From contig NZ_JAGJEC010000002.1 of assembly GCF_018100785.1 (NCBI RefSeq), positions 62,001 through 126,000 of the forward strand: DNA of 64,000 nucleotides, read 5' to 3'. Below, piece by piece: positions 42,353 through 51,907 of this stretch (the first letter of the stretch is position 1; every line of letters begins with the position of its first letter). Origin of the DNA: Maribacter sp. MMG018. Its GTDB lineage: Bacteria; Bacteroidota; Bacteroidia; Flavobacteriales; Flavobacteriaceae. The position numbers and the translations under genes are program-made. A model generated the notes under the pieces. It searched no databases. It was not told the DNA's origin and was given only the letters and a program-made list of their open reading frames with translations.

Positions 42353-42476
42353 AAAAGTGATTGGTTTGTCTTATAGATGATTCAATTTACGCTTTGTTAC
42401 AGTTTAGGAGAAAAGATTTTATAAATTCAGCTAATTATTAAGATTAAATCAATCTGTACATTAAAATAAATAGGAG

Positions 42477-43049
42477 GTGACGGAAAAACAAAAAATGTTA
42501 AAGGGTGACTATTACAACTCTAGAGACGCCGAACTATTGGCAATGTATCATAATGCCAGAAGGTTGTTAAAGCAGTACAATAATTTAGATTCTGATCAGA
42601 GTGAAGATAGAGAAAGAATACTGTCAGCTCTTTTTGGCAAGAAAGGTTCTGGTGTGTGGGTAGAAATTCCTTTTTTCTGTGATTATGGCACTAATATCCA
42701 TATAGGTGAAAATACTTTTGTGAACACCAATTGTATGTTTTTGGACAACAATAGGATCACTATTGGCAAAAATGGACTCATAGCCCCTTATGTACAGATA
42801 TACACGGCAACACATCCGTTAAAAGCATCTGAAAGAATAATTGAGAAACCTGATGGATCGACTTATTTGACATTTAGCAAACCTGTTACCATAGGTAATA
42901 ATGTTTGGATCGGTGGCAATGCCATTATCTGTCCGGGCGTAACCATTGGCGACAATGTTACCATAGGGGCGGGCAGTGTGGTGGTCAAAGATGTGCCGGA
43001 CAATGTGCTCGCCATGGGGAACCCCTGTAAAGTGGTCCGCAATATATAA
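42477..43049 (+). CDS. Maltose/galactoside O-acetyltransferase-type enzyme
   Basis: 190 residues starting with GTG at 42477; MTEKQKMLKGDYYNSRDAEL matches the family N-terminus exactly, so the later ATG at 42495 is rejected. The C-terminal left-handed beta-helix is made of hexapeptide repeats (IHIGENTFVNTNC, ITIGKNGLIAPYV, VTIGNNVWIGGNA, VTIGDNVTIGAGS); the catalytic His is in TATHPL. It uses acetyl-CoA to acetylate a sugar or related acceptor, as a trimer. The acceptor is unknown. A hairpin at 43186-43218 closes the unit. Confidence 0.9.
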   Translation: MTEKQKMLKGDYYNSRDAELLAMYHNARRLLKQYNNLDSDQSEDRERILSALFGKKGSGVWVEIPFFCDYGTNIHIGENTFVNTNCMFLDNNRITIGKNGLIAPYVQIYTATHPLKASERIIEKPDGSTYLTFSKPVTIGNNVWIGGNAIICPGVTIGDNVTIGAGSVVVKDVPDNVLAMGNPCKVVRNI

Positions 43050-43185
43050 AGGAAAGACTTAGGCATTTCTGCAAAGGCTCGTAGCTGTTATTCCAGGGAG
43101 AAGAAAACAACTATTTATGCTCGTTTATAACGAATGGCACAAGAATTGAAATAATCATATAGAGGTAAGGTAATAAATCTTGCTT

Positions 43186-43218
43186 AACCCTGTAGACAAG
43201 GTCTTTCTAGGGTTTTTT
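43186..43218 (+). terminator. Hairpin terminator upstream of lon
   Basis: AACCCT (43186-43191) pairs with AGGGTT (43209-43214), with a further GAC/GTC pairing inside, followed by a T-run. It lies about 140 bp after the acetyltransferase stop. Confidence 0.55.
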
Positions 43219-43238
43219 AATATTTAACAATTAAATGT

Positions 43239-43260
43239 TTCTGTTATTTTAATGACAGAA
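43239..43260. promoter_or_regulatory. Near-perfect palindrome just before lon
   Basis: Arms TTCTGTTATT (43239-43248) and AATGACAGAA (43251-43260) pair over ten positions, one as a T-G wobble, around TT. The lon ATG is 11 bp downstream. It could be an operator or a hairpin in the lon leader covering the start region. Confidence 0.45.
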
Positions 43261-43270
43261 TGACCGATAT

Positions 43271-45727
43271 ATGAGTATGGGAGATTCTAAATTTTCAAAT
43301 TTTGACAATATGTCCTTACAAGGAATTGATGAGGAGTCCGAGTTAATACCGTTGCTAACGGCGGAAGACGAGGAGCAAATGAACAGTGAGCAGTTGCCAG
43401 AGACCCTGCCAATTTTGCCTTTAAGGAATACTGTATTGTTTCCAGGGGTTGTAATACCTATCACTGCCGGAAGGGACAAGTCTATTCAGTTGATAAAGGA
43501 TGCCAATAATGGCAGTAAGGTTATCGGGGTGGTTTCTCAAAAAGATGAGCAAACCGAGAATCCTGATGTAAACGATATAAATACCTTGGGTACGGTGGCC
43601 AGAATTTTAAGGGTGCTACAAATGCCCGATGGTAATACTACAGTGATCATTCAAGGTAAAAAACGTTTTGAAATCGCTGAGGTTCTTACCAAGAAACCGT
43701 ATATGACGGCAACGATACGGGAAACGGAAGAGGTTAGGCCGGACAGGAACAACAAAGAGTTTTTGGCCATTATAGAGTCTATCAAGGATTTATCTTTAAA
43801 AATAATCAAAGACAATCCAAATATACCGAGCGAGGCATCTTTTGCCATAAAGAATATTCAGAGCGATTCTTTCTTGATCAACTTTGTTTCTTCGAACCTA
43901 AACCTTGGTGTAAAAGAGAAACAGGCACTTTTAGAAATTGGCGATTTGCAAGAAAGAGCCTTGGCCACATTGAAGTATATGAACGTAGAGCTTCAGAAGC
44001 TAGAGCTGAAGAACGATATACAATCGAAGGTGAGAAGTGATTTGGACCAACAACAACGAGAATATTTTCTTCATCAGCAAATGAAGACCATTCAAGAAGA
44101 GTTGGGTGGTGTTTCCCATGATGAGGAGTTTGAGGAAATGCGCGAAAGGGCCAAAAAGAAAAAGTGGGGCAAAAAGGTTAAGGAGCATTTTGACAAGGAG
44201 CTTGCAAAAATGCAACGCATGAACCCTCAAGTAGCGGAGTATTCTATTCAAAGAAACTATTTAGATCTGTTGCTGGATCTACCTTGGAACGAATTTTCTA
44301 AAGATAAGTTCGATCTTAAAAGAGCGCAACGTATTTTAGATCGTGACCATTACGGTCTAGAGGATGTTAAGAAGCGTATAATAGAGTATTTGGCCGTCTT
44401 AAAATTAAGAAACGACATGAAATCGCCCATTTTGTGCTTATATGGACCTCCGGGAGTTGGTAAGACATCTTTGGGTAAATCCATCGCAGAGGCTTTGGGT
44501 AGAGAGTATGTACGTATGTCTTTAGGTGGTTTACGGGACGAAGCGGAAATTCGTGGTCATAGAAAGACGTATATAGGGGCCATGCCGGGTAGAATTATTC
44601 AGAGCATCAAGAAAGCCGGTACTTCTAATCCTGTTTTTATTTTGGATGAAATAGACAAGTTGTCCAATAGCAGTCAGGGCGATCCTTCTTCTGCAATGTT
44701 GGAAGTATTAGATCCAGAGCAAAACAATGATTTCTATGATAACTTTTTAGAAATGGGCTATGACCTTTCAAAGGTAATGTTCGTGGCTACCGCAAATAAT
44801 TTGGGAGACATTCAACCAGCTCTAAGGGATAGAATGGAAATTATAAACGTTAGTGGTTACACGATAGAGGAAAAGGTAGAAATAGCCAAAAAACATTTGT
44901 TGCCAAAACAGCTAGAGGAACATGGTTTGGATGCTTCGCATTTGAAGATAGGTAAGCCACAGCTAGAGAAAATCGTGGAAGGCTATACAAGAGAATCGGG
45001 TGTTCGTTCTTTAGAAAAGCAAATAGCCAAAATGGTACGTTATGCGGCCAAATCCATTGCCACCGAAGAAGATTACGATGTTAAGGTTAGCAACGAGGAT
45101 ATAATCAAGGTTCTTGGTGCACCAAAAATGGAACGTACCAAATATGAGAACAACGAAGTGGCCGGTGTGGTAACCGGTTTGGCCTGGACCAGTGTTGGGG
45201 GAGATATTTTGTTTATAGAGTCTATACTGTCAAAAGGTAAGGGCAATATGAGCATTACCGGAAACCTGGGCAAGGTGATGAAAGAGTCAGCCACCATTGC
45301 AATGGAGTATATAAAATCGAATGCCGAAAGATTTGGTATCGATCCCGAGGTTTTTGATAAGTACAATGTACATATTCACGTGCCCGAAGGTGCAACGCCA
45401 AAAGATGGGCCAAGTGCCGGTATAACCATGTTGACATCTTTGGTGTCATTGTTCACCCAAAAAAGGGTGAAGAAAAGTTTGGCCATGACGGGGGAAATTA
45501 CCTTAAGGGGTAAAGTATTGCCCGTAGGTGGTATTAAAGAGAAGATCTTGGCGGCCAAAAGAGCAAGGATAAAGGAAATTATTCTATGTGCCGATAATGA
45601 AAGGGATATTAAAGAGATTAAAGAGTCGTATTTGAAGGGGCTTACTTTTCATTACGTAAAAGAGATGTACGAGGTGATAGATATTGCCTTGACCGATCAA
45701 GATGTTAAGAACGCAAAGAAGCTATAG
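43271..45727 (+). CDS. lon: ATP-dependent protease La
   Basis: 818 residues. An N-terminal LON substrate-binding domain ([19 protein letters not shown], about 45-255), AAA+ module with Walker [15 protein letters not shown] near 393, Walker [10 protein letters not shown] and sensor 1 [12 protein letters not shown], and the C-terminal serine protease domain with the Ser-Lys dyad in [14 protein letters not shown] near 714 and [11 protein letters not shown] near 755. It degrades misfolded and regulatory proteins in the cytoplasm. The leader carries an inverted repeat immediately before the start codon, suggesting control. cmk follows after 27 bp. Confidence 0.97.
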   Translation: MSMGDSKFSNFDNMSLQGIDEESELIPLLTAEDEEQMNSEQLPETLPILPLRNTVLFPGVVIPITAGRDKSIQLIKDANNGSKVIGVVSQKDEQTENPDVNDINTLGTVARILRVLQMPDGNTTVIIQGKKRFEIAEVLTKKPYMTATIRETEEVRPDRNNKEFLAIIESIKDLSLKIIKDNPNIPSEASFAIKNIQSDSFLINFVSSNLNLGVKEKQALLEIGDLQERALATLKYMNVELQKLELKNDIQSKVRSDLDQQQREYFLHQQMKTIQEELGGVSHDEEFEEMRERAKKKKWGKKVKEHFDKELAKMQRMNPQVAEYSIQRNYLDLLLDLPWNEFSKDKFDLKRAQRILDRDHYGLEDVKKRIIEYLAVLKLRNDMKSPILCLYGPPGVGKTSLGKSIAEALGREYVRMSLGGLRDEAEIRGHRKTYIGAMPGRIIQSIKKAGTSNPVFILDEIDKLSNSSQGDPSSAMLEVLDPEQNNDFYDNFLEMGYDLSKVMFVATANNLGDIQPALRDRMEIINVSGYTIEEKVEIAKKHLLPKQLEEHGLDASHLKIGKPQLEKIVEGYTRESGVRSLEKQIAKMVRYAAKSIATEEDYDVKVSNEDIIKVLGAPKMERTKYENNEVAGVVTGLAWTSVGGDILFIESILSKGKGNMSITGNLGKVMKESATIAMEYIKSNAERFGIDPEVFDKYNVHIHVPEGATPKDGPSAGITMLTSLVSLFTQKRVKKSLAMTGEITLRGKVLPVGGIKEKILAAKRARIKEIILCADNERDIKEIKESYLKGLTFHYVKEMYEVIDIALTDQDVKNAKKL

Positions 45728-45754
45728 CAATGGTTTTCTTGTTACCTTTATAAT

Positions 45755-46444
45755 ATGAAAAAGATTACTATAGCGATCGACGGATTTTCGTCTACCGGTA
45801 AAAGTACGTTGGCCAAGCAATTGGCCAAAGAGCTTGAATATGTTTATGTGGATACAGGAGCTATGTACAGGGCGGTTACGTTATATGCCATGGAAAATGG
45901 CATGATTTCCGAAGAAGGCGTAGACAAAGAAGCTTTGGTCGCAGCACTTGATGATATAGAGTTGAAATTTGTTTTTAATCCGAGCGTTGGTTTTGCCGAA
46001 ATGTACTTGAACGGTAAAAACGTAGAAAAACAGATAAGAAGCTTAGAGGTGTCCAGAAATGTTTCTCCTGTCTCTGAAGTAAGAGAGGTGAGGTCTAAGT
46101 TGGTGTCCCTTCAGCAAGAAATGGGAAAAGAGAAAGGCATTGTCATGGACGGCAGGGATATAGGAACGGTAGTTTTTCCCGATGCCGAACTCAAGGTTTT
46201 TATGACAGCTTCTCCCGAAAAAAGGGCGGTTCGCAGGTATAAGGAACTTTTGGATAGGGGAGAGGACGTTAATTATGAAGATATTCTAGAGAATGTGCAA
46301 AACAGGGACTATATCGACTCACATAGAGAAGTATCTCCTTTAACAAAGGCAAAAGATGCTATAGAGTTTGATAATAGTGATCTTGGGTTGGTGCAGCAAT
46401 TTGAAAGAATATATGAGCACGCCTTGAGGATTATTAATAATTAG
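45755..46444 (+). CDS. cmk: Cytidylate kinase
   Basis: 229 residues, the normal length. P-loop IAIDGFSSTGKSTLAKQLA (family usually DGPSGSGKS/T), YVYVDTGAMYRAVTLYA nucleotide-binding helix, DGRDIGTVVFPDAELKVFMT and SPEKRAVRRYKEL. It phosphorylates CMP and dCMP for nucleotide synthesis. It lies 27 bp after lon and may share its transcript; TACCTTTA just upstream is one mismatch from the -7 element. A strong hairpin follows the stop. Confidence 0.95.
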   Translation: MKKITIAIDGFSSTGKSTLAKQLAKELEYVYVDTGAMYRAVTLYAMENGMISEEGVDKEALVAALDDIELKFVFNPSVGFAEMYLNGKNVEKQIRSLEVSRNVSPVSEVREVRSKLVSLQQEMGKEKGIVMDGRDIGTVVFPDAELKVFMTASPEKRAVRRYKELLDRGEDVNYEDILENVQNRDYIDSHREVSPLTKAKDAIEFDNSDLGLVQQFERIYEHALRIINN

Positions 46445-46449
46445 ATATA

Positions 46450-46483
46450 AAAAAACCGTTAGCAAGGCTAACGGTTTTTTTTA
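46450..46483. terminator. Bidirectional terminator between cmk and the BON-LysM gene
   Basis: AAAACCGTTAGC (46452-46463) and GCTAACGGTTTT (46467-46478) form a 12-bp stem with a 3-nt loop, with A- and T-runs on the two sides. Confidence 0.9.
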
Positions 46484-46505
46484 TTTTATAGAGAAAATAT
46501 TTTAC

Positions 46506-46886
46506 CTACAATTTTGGTATCACCAATACCTGATCAGGGTGAATAACATCTGGGTTGCTCAATACATTGGTATTTGCAGAAAATATTTCTTTGTACTTCA
46601 TAGGGTCGCCGTAGTAATGCTTGGCGATTTTACTTAGAGACTCACCACTTTTAACAGTGTGTCTGTGGTAAACAGAATCATCGCTTACGGTAATGTTGGC
46701 TTTAATATCTGATGGATGCTCTCCACCAATTTCCTTTATTTTGTCCCATAGGATATCTTTTTCGTATGGGGTGTTGGCTTCACCTTTCACTTTTAAAGTA
46801 TCACCCTCTACGGTCACATTTCCGTCTTTAATACCTAATTGCTCTCCAAGGTCCAATACAGGTTGATATTTCGCTTTTACGCTCAT
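46506..46886 (-). CDS. Cytoplasmic BON-LysM protein, Kbp/YgaU-like
   Basis: 126 residues without a signal peptide: a BON-like N-terminal domain (NVTVEGDTLKVKGEANTPYEKDIL, about 22-70) and a C-terminal LysM domain (HRHTVKSGESLSKIAKHYYGDPMKYKEIF ... HPDQVLVIPKL, shown in parts). The order and length agree with E. coli Kbp (YgaU), a cytoplasmic K+-binding protein; despite the LysM it need not bind peptidoglycan. Potassium binding here is inferred from architecture. It is a single gene divergent from rpsA. Confidence 0.82.
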   Translation of the reverse strand: MSVKAKYQPVLDLGEQLGIKDGNVTVEGDTLKVKGEANTPYEKDILWDKIKEIGGEHPSDIKANITVSDDSVYHRHTVKSGESLSKIAKHYYGDPMKYKEIFSANTNVLSNPDVIHPDQVLVIPKL

Positions 46887-47000
46887 GATAAATATAATTT
46901 AATGGTTAATATTTGAGTCCGTAAGGTAACAATAATTGGTCTATTTCGGGGCAAAAAAACAAAAATTACCAAAAGCACCTATAATGGTAGGGATAACTAG

Positions 47001-47031
47001 TTGTGTGTTAATTAATTTAATTGTATTTTTG
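47001..47031 (+). promoter_or_regulatory. Promoter of rpsA
   Basis: TTG at 47001-47003 and TATTTTTG at 47024-47031 are separated by 20 bases, matching the Bacteroidota promoter (TTG, 17-23 bases, TAnnTTTG). The predicted transcript has a leader of about 115 nt before the rpsA ATG. Confidence 0.75.
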
Positions 47032-47051
47032 CACACCTTTTTTCGCAAGCA

Positions 47052-47122
47052 TATCAAGAGAAATTAGGGGATTTAAAATCATAATAATAATAGCTTTCAT
47101 ACTTATTGCTTAATTCTTGATA
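47052..47122 (+). promoter_or_regulatory. Long-range inverted repeat in the rpsA leader
   Basis: TATCAAGA (47052-47059) and TCTTGATA (47115-47122) are perfectly complementary, enclosing 55 nt of mostly A/T-rich leader. It could fold in the mRNA near the ribosome-binding region and serve autogenous control by S1. Confidence 0.35.
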
Positions 47123-47153
47123 AGGTTATGAAATACAAATTTTAAATCAGCAA

Positions 47154-48995
47154 ATGGCTGAAGAAAAAACAACGGCTGAAGTAGAAGAAACTACAGAAGC
47201 TACTACACAAAAAGCTGCTGCGGAAGCTCCAAAGCAGGACCCACAAGAGTTTTTAGAAAATTTTGATTGGGAAAAGTACGAGCAAGGAATCGAAAGAGTT
47301 GATGATTCTAAGCTTAAAGAATTCGAAGAATTGGTTGCCGAAAATTTCGTTGATACTGCCGATGAGGAAGTAGTCGAAGGGACGGTAGTTTATTTAACGG
47401 ACAGAGAGGCGATTATTGATATAAATGCTAAGTCTGAAGGTGTTATTTCCTTGAACGAGTTTCGTTACAACCCAAATTTGAAGGTTGGCGATAAAGTAGA
47501 AGTTCTAATTGATATTCGCGAAGATAAGAGCGGTCAGTTGGTATTGTCTCACAGAAAAGCTCGTACCATTATGGCTTGGGATCGTGTAAATGCGGCCCAT
47601 GACAAAGAGGAAATCGTATCTGGTTTTGTTAAATGTAGAACCAAAGGTGGTATGATCGTTGATGTTTTCGGAATCGAGGCTTTCTTGCCAGGTTCTCAGA
47701 TCGATGTGAAGCCTATTCGTGATTACGATCAGTATGTGAACAAGACAATGGAATTCAAGGTGGTGAAAATTAACCATGAGTTCAAAAACGTTGTTGTATC
47801 TCACAAAGCATTGATCGAAGCGGATATCGAAGAGCAGAAAAAAGAGATCATTAGCCAATTGGAGAAAGGACAAGTATTGGAAGGTGTTGTTAAGAACATT
47901 ACTTCTTACGGTGTCTTTATCGACCTTGGTGGTGTTGATGGTCTTGTACATATTACCGACCTTTCTTGGAGCAGGATCAACCACCCGAACGAGGTTGTTG
48001 AACTTGACCAAAAATTGAATGTGGTAATTCTTGATTTTGATGAAAACAAATCTAGAATCCAATTAGGTCTTAAACAATTGGAGAAACATCCTTGGGAAGC
48101 ACTTAGCGATGATATCAAAGTTGGTGACAAGGTAAAAGGTAAAGTAGTCGTTATTGCCGATTACGGTGCGTTTATAGAAGTTGTTGAAGGTGTTGAAGGA
48201 CTAATTCACGTTTCTGAAATGTCATGGTCTACGCATTTACGTTCTGCACAAGATTTCGTTAAAGTTGGCGATGAGGTAGAAGCGGTAGTATTGACCTTGG
48301 ATAGAGAAGATCGTAAAATGTCTTTGGGTATTAAACAATTGACACCAGATCCATGGACCGATATTACTACTAAATACCCTGTTGGGTCTAGACATAAAGG
48401 TATCGTTCGTAACTTTACAAACTTCGGTGTTTTTGTAGAGTTAGAAGAAGGTATCGATGGTCTTATCTATATCTCTGATCTTTCTTGGACCAAGAAAATC
48501 AAACACCCTTCAGAATTCACCAATGTTGGCGATACTCTAGAGGTTGAGGTGTTGGAGTTGGATGTTGAAGGACGTAAGTTAAGCTTGGGTCACAAACAAA
48601 CAACAGAAAACCCATGGGATAAATATGAAACTGAATTCGCTTTAGGAACAGTTCATAAAGCTACTATTTCTGATGTAGTGGATAAAGGAGCAACTATTGA
48701 ATTTAACGAGGATATAACTGCATTTATACCACAACGTCATTTAGAAAAAGAGGATGGCAAAAAACTTGGTAAAGGCGATGAGGCAGAATTCAAGATCATT
48801 GAGTTCAACAAAGACTTCAAACGTGTTGTAGCCAGTCATACAGCTATCTTTAGAGAAGAAGAGCAACGTAATGTAAAAGCTGCCGCTAAAAGACAGGCCG
48901 CTGCATCTGAGGAAGCTAAACCTACTTTAGGTGATGCCAACGATGCGCTACAAGCGTTGAAAGATAAAATGGAAGCCGATTCTAAAAAGAAATAA
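47154..48995 (+). CDS. rpsA: 30S ribosomal protein S1
   Basis: 613 residues. After an acidic Ala/Glu/Thr-rich N-terminus come six S1 OB domains, starting at about residues 77 (VVEGTVVYLTDREAIIDINA), 160 (IVSGFVKCRTKGGMIVDVFG), 245 (VLEGVVKNITSYGVFIDLGG), 330 (KVKGKVVVIADYGAFIEVVE), 417 (RHKGIVRNFTNFGVFVELEE) and 504 (VHKATISDVVDKGATIEFNE). It binds mRNA to the small subunit, which matters in Bacteroidota where Shine-Dalgarno pairing is rarely used. Codon use is that of a highly expressed gene (many GGT, GTT, AAA). Own strong promoter and terminator. Confidence 0.97.
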   Translation: MAEEKTTAEVEETTEATTQKAAAEAPKQDPQEFLENFDWEKYEQGIERVDDSKLKEFEELVAENFVDTADEEVVEGTVVYLTDREAIIDINAKSEGVISLNEFRYNPNLKVGDKVEVLIDIREDKSGQLVLSHRKARTIMAWDRVNAAHDKEEIVSGFVKCRTKGGMIVDVFGIEAFLPGSQIDVKPIRDYDQYVNKTMEFKVVKINHEFKNVVVSHKALIEADIEEQKKEIISQLEKGQVLEGVVKNITSYGVFIDLGGVDGLVHITDLSWSRINHPNEVVELDQKLNVVILDFDENKSRIQLGLKQLEKHPWEALSDDIKVGDKVKGKVVVIADYGAFIEVVEGVEGLIHVSEMSWSTHLRSAQDFVKVGDEVEAVVLTLDREDRKMSLGIKQLTPDPWTDITTKYPVGSRHKGIVRNFTNFGVFVELEEGIDGLIYISDLSWTKKIKHPSEFTNVGDTLEVEVLELDVEGRKLSLGHKQTTENPWDKYETEFALGTVHKATISDVVDKGATIEFNEDITAFIPQRHLEKEDGKKLGKGDEAEFKIIEFNKDFKRVVASHTAIFREEEQRNVKAAAKRQAAASEEAKPTLGDANDALQALKDKMEADSKKK

Positions 48996-49024
48996 GGCCT
49001 TTTATTTAGTATCTTATTAAATAT

Positions 49025-49063
49025 AAAAAGCCCGGACAAATATTTGTCCGGGCTTTTTTTTTA
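49025..49063 (+). terminator. Terminator of rpsA
   Basis: AGCCCGGACAAA (49029-49040) and TTTGTCCGGGCT (49043-49054) form a 12-bp GC-rich stem with a 2-nt spacer, followed by nine T. It can also serve the minus strand. Confidence 0.92.
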
Positions 49064-49112
49064 TGACCTATAGAGTAACAATAAATAATTCGTTTTTATC
49101 GGTAACGATATT

Positions 49113-50366
49113 TTAATTGATCTTCCTTTTTACGAACCATACATCTTCAAGACTTAGGTTAAGGGTGAGCAAATGATACTGTTCTTTTATAACTACATTT
49201 TGGATCTTACCTCTGTTTCCAAAACTATAGGAAAGGTTTAAGAAAGAACTTCTGCCACTGTGCAGCGGTATGCCAATACCTCCGGTAATGTTATAGCCGT
49301 CTATTTTTTTATTGCCGATAGACAAGTTTCCGTCGTCGTAATTATATCCTAGTCGATATTGGATCCTATCTTTATATTTATAGCTCGTCGCATTTTTTTG
49401 GTATTCTAGTCCTATGGCGTAAATATTTTGGTCCACATAATGGCCTATCGCCTCTTCTTGGTCGGTTTCTGTCCAATAGTTTTTCTTATAATCGGCACTT
49501 ATGGTCCAAGAATTAAATACGGTAGCTCCGACTCCTATACCAACTTCCATGGGCAAGGTAAAATCGTCAACGGACTCAACAGTTTCATCCTCTACCGTTA
49601 CTTCGGCCCCGTCCAATGTTTTTATCACGTTTCTGGTGACTTTACCGCTTAGGTTGGTTGGAAATTGAATGGTGCTTCCAATAGTAATCTTGTCCGTCAG
49701 GTCAAATTGAAGGCCTGTAGATAATCTAAAACCTGAATAATTGGTCTTTTCACTAGATTCGAAATAACTGCCAGAGATGTAAAAACTTTCGTTTTCTTCT
49801 ATATTACCAAAAAGGAAGGATCCTGAAAGACCGAATCTGATATTGTCGTTTAGCTGATATCCTAGATTCATTTTAAGGTCGCTAAGTCCTCCTAAGCCAC
49901 TAATAGTGCTTTCGAAAGTATCGGTAGAGCCTTCAATATTCGTCTCTACCCCAACAACGGAATAGCCGACCTCGCTATAGGGGATCAAACTGACTCCCGC
50001 CCCGAAGCCTTGCCCTATAGGGAAGGCAAAAGCAAGATTGGAAAAATTAAAGTTCGTCTTGGACTCAGAATCGTTATTGTTGGAATACTCGTTGAACTGT
50101 CCCTTAAGTCCTACGTCGTATAAAAACGAGTTTCTTGGAACCAAAGAAAATGTGGCCGGATTTAAATTGTTGATACTTCCTACATTTTTTAGTCCCAATC
50201 CGCTATATCCCAATCCGTTAGATTTACCGATACTTGCTTGGTTTACCACTCCCAGTCCGTAAAGGGAGTATGGAGAACTGGTCAGGGCTTCCGACTGTGA
50301 ATATGCCGTTGAACAGACGGCGACCGTAAGTGTAAAAAATATTATTTTAAGATTAATCTTCATCAT
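49113..50366 (-). CDS. FadL/OmpP1-like outer-membrane protein
   Basis: About 417 residues with a signal peptide ending near SYSQ-like AYSQ (MMKINLKIIFFTLTVAVCST start; ATGs at 50375 and 50363 are alternatives). The mature start SSPYSLYGLGVVNQASIGKS resembles the N-terminus of PorV/FadL-like barrels, followed by alternating beta strands (FSNLAFAFPIGQGFGAGVSL, YKYKDRIQYRLGYNYDDGNL) and a C-terminal strand FVKRKIN region. It likely forms a 14-stranded outer-membrane barrel. The upstream DUF4270 gene overlaps its start, so the two are a functional pair. Cargo unknown. Confidence 0.8.
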   Translation of the reverse strand: MMKINLKIIFFTLTVAVCSTAYSQSEALTSSPYSLYGLGVVNQASIGKSNGLGYSGLGLKNVGSINNLNPATFSLVPRNSFLYDVGLKGQFNEYSNNNDSESKTNFNFSNLAFAFPIGQGFGAGVSLIPYSEVGYSVVGVETNIEGSTDTFESTISGLGGLSDLKMNLGYQLNDNIRFGLSGSFLFGNIEENESFYISGSYFESSEKTNYSGFRLSTGLQFDLTDKITIGSTIQFPTNLSGKVTRNVIKTLDGAEVTVEDETVESVDDFTLPMEVGIGVGATVFNSWTISADYKKNYWTETDQEEAIGHYVDQNIYAIGLEYQKNATSYKYKDRIQYRLGYNYDDGNLSIGNKKIDGYNITGGIGIPLHSGRSSFLNLSYSFGNRGKIQNVVIKEQYHLLTLNLSLEDVWFVKRKIN

Positions 50367-51705
50367 ATATGGCATAAGTAATTTCTAAAACAGTTTCAAA
50401 TGAATCTTGGCTATTTCCTTGAAGAATAAAACGATTGACCTCAGATATATAATCATAAGGAAAGAGAATTAAAGATTCGTTGGTTTCGGGACTTTCGGTT
50501 AAAATTTCTTCTATATAAGTGCTTAAAGGAATTTCGTAGTAAATCTCATTAAATTCTTGATTATCAGTATTTAATGTGGCTGTAACCGCGGTCGCACCAT
50601 CAATTGTAAGCTGTTCTGTCAAGGCATTGTTTTGGTCCACTTTAAAAACCGATAGGGTGCTACTTAACATTAGATTTTCGTCATAGGATTGTTCCGCGGG
50701 CTTTATTTTTAAGACGGCATCCAAAACGGTTCCCGATCCGTTTATATCGTATAATCGTTTAATATGGGGAAATGAGATTTTCATGGCTATACCGACCCCA
50801 GATTGAATAAAACTTAGGTCGTACGAATCTTCACTTTTAAGGTCTATTTCTTTGTCTGTAAGGGTTTGAAGGGGTTCAATGGGGTCTTTGGACGTAATAC
50901 TAACAAAGAAAGGTGTCGGGCTGTCCAACATGTTTATTTGTAAATCTGTATACGACTGTACACGTTCGTCCGATTCGGGTATGCTATGGTATAACCTTAT
51001 GTAGGTAGATGCGGTATCGTAAGAGTAACCTAGTATAGATCCGTCATCGCTATCGTCGGGTATAAAGGCAAGGCCCTTAAGTACGTTTGTGAATTCATCA
51101 TTGTTGACAATTAATTTGTCTTGAAGATTTTCGAATATTTCAATACCAAAAGAATCCGATAGTCTAATTTCTAACGAATCTGCCGTAATAGGTCTAGGGG
51201 TAAAGCTAATAGATCCCATATCGGTATCATCGTATGCAATGGTACTTGTATTGTAAAAATAGGTCTCTCCGTTATCCGGTTTTAGGTCTTCTGTAATTCT
51301 CCTGATCTTAATATTGTTTGTTAGAAGTGTATCGTTGTAGTAATATGAATCCGGTTTTAAATACAGTACAATACTGTCGAATTCAGAGTCGGTATCAATG
51401 GTGTATGAAGTTGGTATCACTTGCGCGTAACTAGAAGCTGTAACGGTGCCAAAAACTGGGTCGTTGTATTGTCCTATTAACATTCTAGAGGCAGAAGATG
51501 TTGCCAAGCTATCGAACTTCATGGTCGATGTTGATACGGTGACGGTATCAATTTCATAAACACGGATATTGCTATTGGTAAACGCTTCTCCTGCCTCAAA
51601 GTCCGATGAGTTTAAATTGTCGTCGGTACAAGATTGAAAAGATATTATTACCAAAAAAAACAATAAGGGCACGGCTGGCCATGCAGATTTTTTCGTCAAG
51701 GTCAT
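50353..51705 (-). CDS. DUF4270 lipoprotein
   Basis: 450 residues with a lipobox at Cys26 (IISFQSC), then a Ser/Thr/Asp-rich beta protein typical of DUF4270: TDSEFDSIVLYLKPDSYYYN, repeated mentions of ASTYIRLYHSIPE-like strands and a C-terminal PYDYISEVNRFILQGNSQDS segment. The family is common in Bacteroidota; the role is unknown but the location is probably the outer-membrane surface. Its 3' end overlaps the FadL/OmpP1-like gene by 11-23 bp depending on that start. No clear -7 element is visible upstream. Confidence 0.85.
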   Translation of the reverse strand: MTLTKKSAWPAVPLLFFLVIISFQSCTDDNLNSSDFEAGEAFTNSNIRVYEIDTVTVSTSTMKFDSLATSSASRMLIGQYNDPVFGTVTASSYAQVIPTSYTIDTDSEFDSIVLYLKPDSYYYNDTLLTNNIKIRRITEDLKPDNGETYFYNTSTIAYDDTDMGSISFTPRPITADSLEIRLSDSFGIEIFENLQDKLIVNNDEFTNVLKGLAFIPDDSDDGSILGYSYDTASTYIRLYHSIPESDERVQSYTDLQINMLDSPTPFFVSITSKDPIEPLQTLTDKEIDLKSEDSYDLSFIQSGVGIAMKISFPHIKRLYDINGSGTVLDAVLKIKPAEQSYDENLMLSSTLSVFKVDQNNALTEQLTIDGATAVTATLNTDNQEFNEIYYEIPLSTYIEEILTESPETNESLILFPYDYISEVNRFILQGNSQDSFETVLEITYAIYDED

Positions 51706-51815
51706 ATAATCAATAATTAGTTGTTCGGCGAAGCTACATACAACATATAGGCTTAGAAATTGGAATAGACGAACCAGTTTTCTTAAGGGATGAAGAGGGA
51801 TATTGTCACGATAAA

Positions 51816-51833
51816 ATCAATATCGATATTGAT
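51816..51833. promoter_or_regulatory. Perfect 18-bp palindrome upstream of the kelch operon
   Basis: ATCAATATCGATATTGAT reads the same on both strands. It lies 110 bp from the DUF4270 ATG and 115 bp from the kelch ATG, about 75 bp upstream of the kelch -7 element. A dimeric regulator site is the simplest reading. Confidence 0.45.
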
Positions 51834-51907
51834 AGATCAAAAAGCCTTGTTCGTATGTTAAATCGAGCTGTAGATATATTCTATTTTCTATAGGGGAGAC
51901 AAGATTC

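Noticed and set aside
47505-48062. 185-residue open frame on the minus strand inside rpsA
   Set aside because: It is antisense to a highly expressed gene, has a low-complexity His/Asn/Phe-rich product with no motif, and no start-site signal.
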